NCBI GenBank assembly: GCA_903914175.1
Contig: CAIWNX010000002.1
Coordinates: 1 to 49,760 of the forward strand
Reading direction: 5' to 3'
Origin: an uncultured beta proteobacterium
GTDB lineage: Bacteria > Pseudomonadota > Gammaproteobacteria > Burkholderiales > Burkholderiaceae_C
DNA: 49,760 nt
Under the pieces are notes generated by a model. That model worked only from the letters and a program-made list of their open reading frames with translations. It was not told the origin of the DNA and made no database searches. Of the stretch, positions 34,644-42,154 are shown piece by piece. Position 1 is the first letter of the stretch, and each line of letters opens with the position of its first letter. Position numbers and translations under genes: made by a program.

Positions 34644-36008
34644 TCAGAAGGGCATTTTCGGCATGCCTTTCATGCCACCCATGCGTTTCATCATCTTCAT
34701 CATGCCGCCGCCCTTCATCTTCTTCATCATGTCCTGCATCTGCTCGAATTCCTTGAGCATGCGATTGACTTCCTGAACCTGTACGCCTGCGCCGGCAGCG
34801 ATGCGGCGTTTGCGGGTGGCCTTGATGAGTTCGGGTTTGCGCCGCTCCAGCGGCGTCATGCTGTGGATGATGCCCTGCTTGCGCTGGATGTCTTTCTCAG
34901 CCCGGCCCATGTCCATCTGCCCGGCCTTGGCGGCGATGGAGGCCGGCATCTTGTCCATCAAACTGGACAGGCCGCCCATCTGTTTCATCTGCTGGATCTG
35001 TGCCAGGAAATCATTCAAATCAAAGCCGCCACCACTCTTGACCTTGGCCGCGAGTTTTTGCGCCGCTGCCATGTCGACGCCCGAAGTGACCTGCTCGACC
35101 AGCGCCAGGATGTCGCCCATGCCCAGGATGCGTCCGGCATGGCGTTCGGCGTCAAAGACTTCAAGGCCATCGATCTTCTCGCTGGTGCCGGCGAACTTGA
35201 TCGGCGCCCCCGTCACCTGGCGCACCGACAGCGCGGCACCACCGCGCGAGTCGCCATCGGTCTTGGTCAGGATGATGCCCGTCAGTGGCAGCGCGTCCTT
35301 GAATGCCCTGGCGGTATTGACCGCGTCCTGACCCTGCATGGCATCAACGACAAACAGCGTCTCCACTGGATTGAGCGCGCTGTGCAGTTCCCGAATCTCA
35401 AGCATCAAGGCTTCGTCAATGGCCAGGCGGCCGGCGGTATCGACCAGCAACACGTCAAAAAAGTGCTTGCGCGCATAGTCCAGCGCCGCCAGACCAATGG
35501 CCACCGGTTTCTGATCCGGCGTGCTGGGAAACCACTCGGCGCCGGCTTGCGCGGTGACGGTCTTCAACTGCTCAATGGCGGCCGGGCGATAAACGTCGCC
35601 GGAGACGGTCAGCACTTTCTTGCGACGTTTCTCGATCAGGTGCTTCGCCAACTTGGCCGTGGTCGTGGTCTTGCCCGCGCCCTGCAAACCGGCCATCAGA
35701 ATCACCGCTGGCGGCTGGGCTGCCAGATTGATGTCGACAACGCCATCGCCCATGGTGGCCGCCAGTTCCTTGTTGACAATGCCAACCAGGGCCTGGCCCG
35801 GCGACAAGGAGCCCAGCACTTCCTGGCCCAGCGCTTTCTCTTTGACACGGGCAATAAAGTCGCGCACGACCGGCAACGCCACGTCGGCTTCCAACAGGGC
35901 CAGGCGCACCTCGCGCAGCATATCGGCGACGTTGCTTTCGGTGATGCGTGCTTGGCCGCGGATTTCCTTGACCAGGCGTGAGAGTTTTTCGGTGAGAGCG
36001 GAGGCCAT
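34644..36008 (-). CDS. ffh: Signal recognition particle protein Ffh
   Basis: A 454-residue SRP GTPase from ATG 36008 (MASALTEKLSRLVKEIRG); a longer in-frame start at 36047 adds 13 unlikely residues. The N domain contains the ALLEADV segment. The G domain has GLQGAGKTTT, the insertion-box DTAGRL and the TKTDGDSRGG specificity motif. The M domain has the RKRRIAAGAG RNA-binding motif and ends with a methionine-rich tail. It binds signal sequences with 4.5S RNA and targets ribosomes to FtsY. Divergent from the CcsA-like gene, convergent with miaB. Confidence 0.96.
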   Translation of the reverse strand: MASALTEKLSRLVKEIRGQARITESNVADMLREVRLALLEADVALPVVRDFIARVKEKALGQEVLGSLSPGQALVGIVNKELAATMGDGVVDINLAAQPPAVILMAGLQGAGKTTTTAKLAKHLIEKRRKKVLTVSGDVYRPAAIEQLKTVTAQAGAEWFPSTPDQKPVAIGLAALDYARKHFFDVLLVDTAGRLAIDEALMLEIRELHSALNPVETLFVVDAMQGQDAVNTARAFKDALPLTGIILTKTDGDSRGGAALSVRQVTGAPIKFAGTSEKIDGLEVFDAERHAGRILGMGDILALVEQVTSGVDMAAAQKLAAKVKSGGGFDLNDFLAQIQQMKQMGGLSSLMDKMPASIAAKAGQMDMGRAEKDIQRKQGIIHSMTPLERRKPELIKATRKRRIAAGAGVQVQEVNRMLKEFEQMQDMMKKMKGGGMMKMMKRMGGMKGMPKMPF

Positions 36009-36084
36009 AGGGGTATTCCGATGATCGGAACCAGAATTGGGAGCCAATCGGGACTGGCAATATGCAAAACGCTAAACTGTGGGC

Positions 36085-36888
36085 ATGATTTTAGCCAGTG
36101 CTTCCCCTCTCGGTCTCAGCTTGGCAGTCGGGGCTGCCTTGGCCTATTCGGTCTCCGCCATCGGCGCGACCCGCTTGGGCAAACAAGCAGCCAAAACGGC
36201 GGTCGTGCTGGCCTGGCTGGCGCACGGCTTGTTACTGTTCATGGGGCTGTTTGGTGAGGAACCGCGTTTCGGCTTCGCACCGGCCCTGTCCGTCACAGCC
36301 TGGCTGATTGCTGCGGTCTACGCAATCGAGAGTCACGTCTACCCGCTGCTCGAGACGCGTTGGGCTTTGTCCGCACTGGGGGCGTTTGCGGTTGTGCTGG
36401 CAATGCTGTTTCCAGGCAGCGCCCTGCATGCCACTGCCTCGCCCTGGCTGCCACTGCACTGGGCGCTGGGGATTGCATCCTATGGTTTGTTTGGTGCCGC
36501 TGTAGTGCACGCCTGGTTCATGACGCGGGCTGAAGAGCGTTTTCGCGTCGCGGCCGATCCGCACAGCGGCATGCCGCTTCTAACCATTGAACGCCTGACT
36601 TTCCGCTTTGTCGCCGCCGGTTTTCTACTGTTAACCGCCACCTTGCTGGTGGGCGCACTGTTTGGAACGCAACTCTACGGGGCGAACACCGGTTTGAAGT
36701 GGAGCCACAAGACAGCGTTTTCTGTTTTGTCGTGGTTGACCTTTGCCGTGCTGTTGACCGGTCGCGCCCGCTTTGGCTGGCGTGGCAAACGCGCGGTACG
36801 GGTTCTTTATATCGGCGCCGCGCTGTTGCTGCTGGCTTATGTCGGCTCCCGATTCGTCATGGAAATCGTTCTGGGGCGCTCGGTATGA
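36085..36888 (+). CDS. Cytochrome c assembly / CcsA-like inner membrane protein
   Basis: A 267-residue membrane protein with about eight hydrophobic segments. It starts at ATG 36085; GTG 36079 would add two residues. It belongs to the CcsA/HemX/CcmC superfamily (CytC_asm type), with a HWALGIASYGLFG-like histidine segment and the late GLKWSHKTAFSVLSW segment. It lacks the full tryptophan-rich WWD motif of true heme lyases. In many proteobacteria such a gene lies divergent from ffh, as here, and has no established role. The end overlaps the PP0621-family gene by four bases. Confidence 0.82.
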   Translation: MILASASPLGLSLAVGAALAYSVSAIGATRLGKQAAKTAVVLAWLAHGLLLFMGLFGEEPRFGFAPALSVTAWLIAAVYAIESHVYPLLETRWALSALGAFAVVLAMLFPGSALHATASPWLPLHWALGIASYGLFGAAVVHAWFMTRAEERFRVAADPHSGMPLLTIERLTFRFVAAGFLLLTATLLVGALFGTQLYGANTGLKWSHKTAFSVLSWLTFAVLLTGRARFGWRGKRAVRVLYIGAALLLLAYVGSRFVMEIVLGRSV

Positions 36889-37112
36889 AGTTCCTGCTGC
36901 TGCTGGCCGTCTTGCTGTTCGGTGTCTGGCTTTGGCGCACCAATCGGGAAGCCAGTGGCAAATCAAAGCCAAACGACACCAGCAGCAAACCCGCACCGAT
37001 GGAGATGGTTGGCTGCAGTTTGTGTGCGGTCCACGTTCTGGCAGGTGACGCTTTGCAGGGCAAGAAAGGTTTCTACTGCTGCCAGGAACATCGCCAGCGC
37101 GCGGAGCCCTGA
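36885..37112 (+). CDS. PP0621 family small protein
   Basis: A 75-residue protein with an N-terminal transmembrane helix (residues ~2-17) and a C-terminal treble-clef-like segment with four cysteines (MVGCSLCAVHVL and FYCCQEHRQ). This pattern matches the PP0621 family of unknown function. The ATG overlaps the CcsA-like stop by four bases, and the pilS-like gene begins at the very next base after its own stop, so the three genes are tightly coupled. Confidence 0.82.
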   Translation: MKFLLLLAVLLFGVWLWRTNREASGKSKPNDTSSKPAPMEMVGCSLCAVHVLAGDALQGKKGFYCCQEHRQRAEP

Positions 37113-38804
37113 ATGAGCCTGCCGGCACAAGCGCAAGCCTGGTTCGACACGGTCCTGCCTGCGCCAGGTTTCGAGACGATCGCCAAGCCCCAGGAGGTTC
37201 AGCGCTTGTGGCGTGGCTTCATGAGCGCGCGCGTGGCACTGGGCCTTGGATTGCTTCTATTCCAGAGCATCATCTACGCCCTTGGCACTGCCAGGGACAG
37301 CCGCCTGATCCTGATCTGTGCCGTTTATTGCGTGCTGGCCACGGCCATGCGTTTGTGGGCCCAACCGCGCCCGACTGGCAAGGCATTCGATACACAATGG
37401 ATCGCCATCGGTGGTGTCGATATCGTGGCTTTTGTGGTGCTGCAAATCGCCCAGGGCAGCGCCATCAATTACGCGCCCCTGTTTGTGCTGCCGGTCTTGA
37501 TGGCTGCCGTTCTTGGCTCACTGCTGCTGGCCATGGCGGGCGCAGCAGGCGTAACTTTGCTGCTTTTTGTTCATGCGGCCTGGCTGTCGTTTCTGATCCC
37601 ATTCGATACGGTAGCGCATTTTCTGCAAGCGGCTTTGGCCGGCGCGGGTTGCTTCGCCATCGCATTTCTTGCCAACCAGATCTCTATTCGGCTGGCCGAT
37701 GTTGAACTATTGGCACAGCGCAGCCAGTTGGCCGAACGCACACAACGACAAGTCAATGAACTGGTGATCGAGTCCTTGACCGATGGCATCCTGGTACTCG
37801 ATCAACACAGCCTTGTGCGTGCCGCCAATCCCGCCGCGCGTCATTTGCTTGGCGCCGAACACGCACTGGCTGTCAAATCGTTCAATCTTGCAGAGTTGGC
37901 GGTCTGGCAGGAACTGGTTGATCTGATGACGCTGAGTTTTTCGGACCGAACACCCAGGCAGGCCGACGTCACGATCCGGCATGTGGGCGAAGGCCCCAGA
38001 CGCATGCGGGTGAGGACCCAATTGACCGCTGCCCCAGGAGACCATGACGAGCCACTGTGTGTCATGTTCATGCAGGATCAACGCGAGGTGGAGGCGCGCA
38101 TGCGCGCCGACAAGTTGGCCAGCATGGGACGCATGTCGGCGGCTGTTGCGCATGAAATCCGCAACCCGCTGGCCGCCATCGCCCAGGCCAACGCGCTGCT
38201 TGACGAAGACCTGAAGGATCCCCGGCACAAGCAACTCACGCAAATGGTCCAGCAAAACGCAAGGCGGCTGGAAAGAATTGTCGAAGAGGTTCTCGACATA
38301 TCCCGCGTGCCGCAGCATGAAAGTGCCGTCACTTCGAGCGCGCTGGCTTTGGGCAACGAGGTTGAGAAAATATGCCATGACTGGCGTCAGCAAACCCAAA
38401 GTGGGCAGCGTTTGCTGCTTGTGCTGCCACCCCAAGGCATCCTGATCAGGTTTGAGTCCGAGCATTTGCGTCGTGTCCTGGTCAACCTGCTTGACAATGC
38501 GTTGCGTCATTCGACTGACCAAATTGGCGCGATCGAGGTCTCGGTCAGCATGACAATCGCAGGACAGGGCGCCTTGCACGTGTGGAGCAACGGACAGCCG
38601 ATGGATCAATCCGTCGAGCGACATTTGTTCGAGCCATTTTTTTCTTCCGAAAGCCGCTCAACGGGTTTGGGACTTTATATCTGCCGCGAACTGTGTGAAA
38701 AACAAGGCGCCTCGATTGCCCACCTGCGAACTTCACGGTCAGGCAACAATGGCCCGGTCGACGGAAACGAATTTCTGGTGACCTTCCAGACCCATCGAGG
38801 CTAA
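37113..38804 (+). CDS. PilS-type sensor histidine kinase
   Basis: A 563-residue inner-membrane sensor. Six hydrophobic segments lie within residues ~40-190. A PAS-like domain starts at VIESLTDGILVLDQ (~218). The HisKA box SAAVAHEIRNPLAA has phosphoacceptor His347. The ATP-binding boxes follow: RVLVNLLDNALRHS (N box) and STGLGLYICRELC (G box). The layout matches PilS, which with PilR controls type IV pilin transcription. No pil structural gene is in the window, so the target is inferred from family only. Four bases separate it from the response regulator. Confidence 0.88.
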   Translation: MSLPAQAQAWFDTVLPAPGFETIAKPQEVQRLWRGFMSARVALGLGLLLFQSIIYALGTARDSRLILICAVYCVLATAMRLWAQPRPTGKAFDTQWIAIGGVDIVAFVVLQIAQGSAINYAPLFVLPVLMAAVLGSLLLAMAGAAGVTLLLFVHAAWLSFLIPFDTVAHFLQAALAGAGCFAIAFLANQISIRLADVELLAQRSQLAERTQRQVNELVIESLTDGILVLDQHSLVRAANPAARHLLGAEHALAVKSFNLAELAVWQELVDLMTLSFSDRTPRQADVTIRHVGEGPRRMRVRTQLTAAPGDHDEPLCVMFMQDQREVEARMRADKLASMGRMSAAVAHEIRNPLAAIAQANALLDEDLKDPRHKQLTQMVQQNARRLERIVEEVLDISRVPQHESAVTSSALALGNEVEKICHDWRQQTQSGQRLLLVLPPQGILIRFESEHLRRVLVNLLDNALRHSTDQIGAIEVSVSMTIAGQGALHVWSNGQPMDQSVERHLFEPFFSSESRSTGLGLYICRELCEKQGASIAHLRTSRSGNNGPVDGNEFLVTFQTHRG

Positions 38805-38808
38805 CACC

Positions 38809-40293
38809 ATGGATTCAAAAACAAACCTGAGCCCGCCCCGAATCCTGGTCGTCGACGACGAACCCGATTTGCGCACGCTCTACGAGTTGACGCTGCTGCG
38901 TGAAGGCTTCCGGGTTGAAACCGCTGAAAACCTGGCGCAGGCTTTCGAGTACCTGCGTGAAGAGCGATTCGATCTGCTCATCACCGATATGCGCCTGCCC
39001 GACGGCCTGGGCCTGGAACTGATACGCCACATCCGGTCCCAGAATCGCAAGGAGCGCTGCATCGTGATTACGGCCTACGGCTCAGCAGAAAACGCCGTCG
39101 AGTCACTCAAGGCCGGTGCTTTTGATTATTTGACCAAACCAGTTGATCTCAAGCAGTTCCGGATGCTCATTGCATCGGCAGTAACGGAGCCGGCGCCGTC
39201 GGGCAGGCGTACCACGGACACTGTTGCACCGTCAGGCGGCGCCAAAGCCGGTGCAGCACCGGCCCCCGCCTCGGCTGGTGAAGCAGCGCTGCAAAGGCTG
39301 GTCGGTAACTCCAATAGCATGCGCGCCGTCAAAGAACGTATTGTCAGGGTGGCGCGCAACATGGCACCCGTTTTGGTGATGGGCGAATCGGGTACCGGCA
39401 AAGAACTGGTGGCCAATGCCATTCACGCCAACAGCCACCGCTGCGGTGCTGCGCTGATTGCCGTCAATTGCAGCGCTATCCCGGAAAGCCTGCTCGAGAC
39501 GGAATTTTTTGGCGCCAAGAAGGGCTCCTATACCGGCGCAACACAAGACCGCGATGGTTTCTTTCAGGCGGCTCGTGGTGGCAGCTTGTTTCTTGATGAG
39601 ATTGGGGATTTGCCGCTGGCCATGCAAGCGAAGCTGCTGCGCGCCATTCAGGAACGCTGCATCCGGCCGATCGGTTCACCCCAGGAAGAGCCAGTCGATG
39701 TGCGGATCATCAGCGCAACGCACAAGGATCTGGCGGCCGAGGTTCATGCTGGGCGCTTTCGACAGGATCTGTATTACCGCTTGAATGTGATCCAGATTGT
39801 GATTCCGCCTTTGCGAGAGCGTCGTGATGACTTGCCAGCCCTGTGCACCGCCCTGCTGCAGCGGATTGCGGCCGAGTCTGGCATCGCGGTACCCGTGCTC
39901 TCGGACGCGGTACTGGCGCAACTTGCACTCGACCCCCTGCCCGGTAATGTGCGGGAACTCGAAAATCTTCTGCATCGTGCGGTTGCCCTGAGTGAAGAAG
40001 ATGATCTGCGAATTGAACCGCCAATACACCCCACGCCAAGCCAGCATGCAGCGTTAATGACTGCGGACACCAGGCTTGAGGATGACGACAGGGTTCCCAT
40101 TCCGACCGATTTGCAAGGCCATCTGGACGCGGCGGAACGTGAAATATTGATTCAGGCGCTGCGGGAAGCCGACTTTAACCGGACCGCTGCCGCTGCCCGG
40201 CTCGGTTTGAGTCTGAGACAAATGCGATACCGAATCGCCCGCCTGCATATCGACGTACAGGGTCAAGGCGACCCGTCGGATGGGCCCGTCTGA
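38809..40293 (+). CDS. PilR-type sigma-54-dependent response regulator
   Basis: A 494-residue NtrC-family activator. The receiver domain has Asp19/Asp60 and Lys110 (DMRLPDG; phosphoacceptor Asp60). The AAA+ domain has Walker A GESGTGKE at 192-199 and the sigma-54 contact loop GSYTGA at 239-244, a variant of GAFTGA also seen in PilR-type proteins. The C-terminal Fis-type helix-turn-helix has DFNRTAAAARLGLSLRQMRYRIARL. It acts by opening RpoN promoters, of which the only clear one in this window is at 28470. Coupled to the kinase gene; ampD follows at once. Confidence 0.9.
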   Translation: MDSKTNLSPPRILVVDDEPDLRTLYELTLLREGFRVETAENLAQAFEYLREERFDLLITDMRLPDGLGLELIRHIRSQNRKERCIVITAYGSAENAVESLKAGAFDYLTKPVDLKQFRMLIASAVTEPAPSGRRTTDTVAPSGGAKAGAAPAPASAGEAALQRLVGNSNSMRAVKERIVRVARNMAPVLVMGESGTGKELVANAIHANSHRCGAALIAVNCSAIPESLLETEFFGAKKGSYTGATQDRDGFFQAARGGSLFLDEIGDLPLAMQAKLLRAIQERCIRPIGSPQEEPVDVRIISATHKDLAAEVHAGRFRQDLYYRLNVIQIVIPPLRERRDDLPALCTALLQRIAAESGIAVPVLSDAVLAQLALDPLPGNVRELENLLHRAVALSEEDDLRIEPPIHPTPSQHAALMTADTRLEDDDRVPIPTDLQGHLDAAEREILIQALREADFNRTAAAARLGLSLRQMRYRIARLHIDVQGQGDPSDGPV

Positions 40294-40294
40294 C

Positions 40295-40891
40295 ATGCCG
40301 GCGCAATCGCAGCTTTGGCGCGATGGCTGGTACCAGTTCGCCAGTCGACAAGCCTCTCCGAATTTTGGCCCGCGGCCACTTGCCACCCAGCCTGATCTGA
40401 TCGTCCTGCATTGCATCAGCCTGCCGCCGGGCCGCTATGGCGGCGATGAGGTGCAACGCCTGTTTGCCAACCAGCTCGACTGGAACCAGCATCCCTATTT
40501 CAAGGGCATTGAAGGCCTGAGGGTGTCATCTCATTTTTACATCCGACGCCACGGTGAACTATTGCAGTTCGTCAGTGCCGATGAGCGGGCCTGGCATGCT
40601 GGCCTGTCGCACTATCGTGGACGCAGCGATTGCAACAATGACTCTGTCGGCATCGAACTCGAAGGTGTCGAAGGCGGCATCTTCGAGGACAGTCAATACG
40701 AGTCACTGGCCGGTTTGTGCGCTGGACTGTTGGAACATTATCCGATCACCGATATCGCCGGACACGAGCATGTCGCTGCGGGACGAAAGACCGATCCGGG
40801 TCCCGGCTTTGAATGGCGTCGTCTGCAGCAGATGCTGGGATTGCCGTCAACATATTTTCCTCCCGGAAGTTTGCCAAGCGAAACACGCTGA
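40295..40891 (+). CDS. ampD: 1,6-anhydro-N-acetylmuramyl-L-alanine amidase AmpD
   Basis: A 198-residue cytoplasmic zinc amidase. ATG 40295 lies one base after the pilR-like stop; ATG 40280 in the same frame would overlap that gene and cannot be excluded. Zinc ligands fit IVLHCISLPPG and GHEHVAAGRKTDPGPGFEW, and the family segment GLSHYRGRSDCNNDSVGIELEG is present. It cleaves anhydro-muropeptides during wall recycling. In related genomes nrdA and nrdB commonly follow; here they do not. Confidence 0.93.
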   Translation: MPAQSQLWRDGWYQFASRQASPNFGPRPLATQPDLIVLHCISLPPGRYGGDEVQRLFANQLDWNQHPYFKGIEGLRVSSHFYIRRHGELLQFVSADERAWHAGLSHYRGRSDCNNDSVGIELEGVEGGIFEDSQYESLAGLCAGLLEHYPITDIAGHEHVAAGRKTDPGPGFEWRRLQQMLGLPSTYFPPGSLPSETR

Positions 40892-40945
40892 ACGCCTGCG
40901 TCACGGCGGGTCAAAAAATTCAGGAAATCTCGACTTGACTGCGAC

Positions 40946-40993
40946 ACGCTACCGGTAGTGGCTTGCAATCAGTCCAGACACCATATATAGTGT
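40946..40993 (+). promoter_or_regulatory. Paired NrdR boxes over a sigma-70 promoter
   Basis: ACACCATATATAGTGT (40978-40993) matches the NrdR box consensus acaCwAtATaTwGtgt at 15 of 16 positions. A weaker second box, ACGCTACCGGTAGTGG (40946-40961), is centred 32 bp upstream, the usual spacing for paired NrdR boxes. Between them TTGCAA (40963-40968) and TATAGT (40986-40991), 17 bp apart, make a good sigma-70 promoter with the -10 inside the strong box. NrdR represses ribonucleotide reductase operons, but no such gene follows intact. Confidence 0.85.
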
Positions 40994-41047
40994 CTCCTGC
41001 TCACTAGCCCAAAACCGGATTGACACGCCGCTACCGACAGAATTTGA

Positions 41048-41160
41048 ATGCAAACCACACTGGTTCCGATCACCATCCTTCAACTTGCGAGTCACGCCAG
41101 TGAAGTTTGATACCGACTTTCCAATGCCCCTGTGCGATGTTGCTGCACAACACTTGGCAG
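41048..41160 (+). pseudogene. nrdA: Putative remnant of nrdA (ribonucleotide reductase alpha subunit)
   Basis: ATG 41048 starts MQTTLVP, like the N-terminus of betaproteobacterial NrdA (commonly MQT...), but the frame stops at TGA after 20 codons. Shortly after, another frame (from about 41100) reads VKFDTDFPMPLCDVAAQ, which loosely resembles the NrdA C-terminus of the type VKFCAIDDPTCEACQ. Position after an NrdR promoter and before an nrdB-like start supports the assignment; the protein similarity by itself is weak. Nearly all of the ~2.9-kb gene would be deleted. Confidence 0.5.
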
Positions 41161-41237
41161 CCCATTCGAGCCGTGATGTGAAGGAATACTTTTCATTTCA
41201 TTTCACCTCTCGGATAATCCGCTGACTGGAACTATTT

Positions 41238-41460
41238 ATGTTGAACTGGGACGAAGATATCAAGCCCACCTCGCCATCACGTATTGCACGCGACTCATCC
41301 GCGAGTCGTGCTGCGGCATCCCTCGCAACCGTTACCGGCACCGCGCATCATGTTGGCGCGACTTCCCGGGATTGATGATTCAAATGCTGACAAGAATTTC
41401 ACAAGTGGCCAATTACCCTCAAAGGGCATGGGCCACTTGTGCACCCGAGTTCATGGTGCT
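41238..41460 (+). pseudogene. nrdB: Eroded 5' end of nrdB (ribonucleotide reductase beta subunit)
   Basis: ATG 41238 begins MLNWDEDIKPTSPSRIARD, strongly like Burkholderiales NrdB starts (MLxWDEE...). The frame ends at TGA 41373-41375 after 45 codons. In the next frame (41383-41412) SNADKNFTSGQ keeps the DKxxxxGQ spacing of the NrdB segment NASDKRVINGQ. In the third frame (~41411-41443) NYPQRAWATCA recalls KYKWAWEKYLATCANHW. The three fragments are in the order expected for NrdB, which suggests two frameshifts and a large 3' deletion. None of the di-iron ligand region remains. Confidence 0.65.
41401..41440. repeat. Perfect inverted repeat in the nrdB remnant
   Basis: ACAAGTGGCC (41401-41410) and GGCCACTTGT (41431-41440) pair over 10 bp, with an inner CCCT/AGGG pair in the 20-base loop. 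No T-tract follows. It may be a deletion scar or a transcript structure between the NrdR promoter and the histone-like gene. Confidence 0.6.
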
Positions 41461-41543
41461 GGGCTTAAGCCCAACATCATGGATCGCTTCATGCTCTCCA
41501 ACTCGCATGAAGTGCTCTTTGTAAATTGATCAAGGAGAAATAA

Positions 41544-42038
41544 ATGGCAACTGCAAAAAAACCGGCCGCAAAAAAGGCCGCTCCCGCGAAGAAAGCGGCT
41601 CCCGCAAAGAAAGTAGCAGCTAAGAAAGCTGCGCCGGCAAAGAAAGCGGCACCAGCGAAAAAAGTAGCGGCAAAGAAAGTCGCTGCCAAGAAGCCGGCCG
41701 CCAAGAAAGCGGCACCAGCGAAAAAAGTAGCGGCAAAGAAAGTCGCTGCCAAGAAGGCTGCACCCGCTAAGAAAGCGGCAGCCAAGAAGGCCGCTCCGGC
41801 CAAGAAGGTAGCAGCCAAAAAGGTTGCCGCCAAAAAGCCAGCAGCCAAGAAAGCCGCTGTAGCGAAAAAGCCGGCCGCCAAGAAGCCAGCAGCCAAGAAA
41901 GCAGCCAAGAAGCCGGCCGCGAAGAAAGCCGCGAAAGCACCCGCTGCCAAGGCAGCGCCTGCTCCGGCTGCCCCTGCTGCTCAGACCACTTTGAGCCCGC
42001 AGGCCGCATGGCCCTTTCCGACTGCCGCCAAGCCCTGA
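41544..42038 (+). CDS. Histone H1-like / AlgP-like lysine-alanine-rich DNA-binding protein
   Basis: A 164-residue protein built almost wholly of AAKK and PAKK repeats (residues ~5-135), then an Ala/Pro-rich stretch and a short unique tail LSPQAAWPFPTAAKP. Such proteins resemble eukaryotic H1 tails and bind DNA non-specifically; AlgP of Pseudomonas is the known relative. The repeat number is expected to vary between strains. Strong ribosome binding site AAGGAGA. It follows the eroded nrdAB locus; its own promoter was not found, so transcription may come from the NrdR promoter. Confidence 0.88.
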   Translation: MATAKKPAAKKAAPAKKAAPAKKVAAKKAAPAKKAAPAKKVAAKKVAAKKPAAKKAAPAKKVAAKKVAAKKAAPAKKAAAKKAAPAKKVAAKKVAAKKPAAKKAAVAKKPAAKKPAAKKAAKKPAAKKAAKAPAAKAAPAPAAPAAQTTLSPQAAWPFPTAAKP

Positions 42039-42061
42039 ACCCCTGACAAGGTTCGGCTACA

Positions 42062-42093
42062 AGCCCGGTGCCTGACGGCATCGGGCTTTTTTT
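42062..42093 (+). terminator. Intrinsic terminator after the histone-like gene
   Basis: AGCCCGGTGCC (42062-42072), loop TGAC, GGCATCGGGCT (42077-42087), one G-U pair, followed by a run of seven T to 42093. Confidence 0.92.
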
Positions 42094-42154
42094 GTGGTGC
42101 CAACAGTGGCATTCGTCAATTGGAGATTTTTGAAGTCGTTGCGCTATCGCAATT

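Noticed and set aside
34437-35981. Long plus-strand open frame of 514 codons opposite ffh
   Set aside because: It lies antisense to the well-supported ffh and starts in the tandem repeat; the translation is His/Arg/Gln-rich shadow sequence.
41284-41529. 81-codon open frame in the ampD to histone-like gap
   Set aside because: Its start lies inside the nrdB-like frame; only the later NADKNFTSGQ part looks meaningful, as an out-of-frame piece of the remnant.
41489-41950. Minus-strand frame with FLAAGFLA-type hydrophobic repeats
   Set aside because: It is the antisense of the AAKK repeats of the histone-like gene and only looks like a membrane protein.
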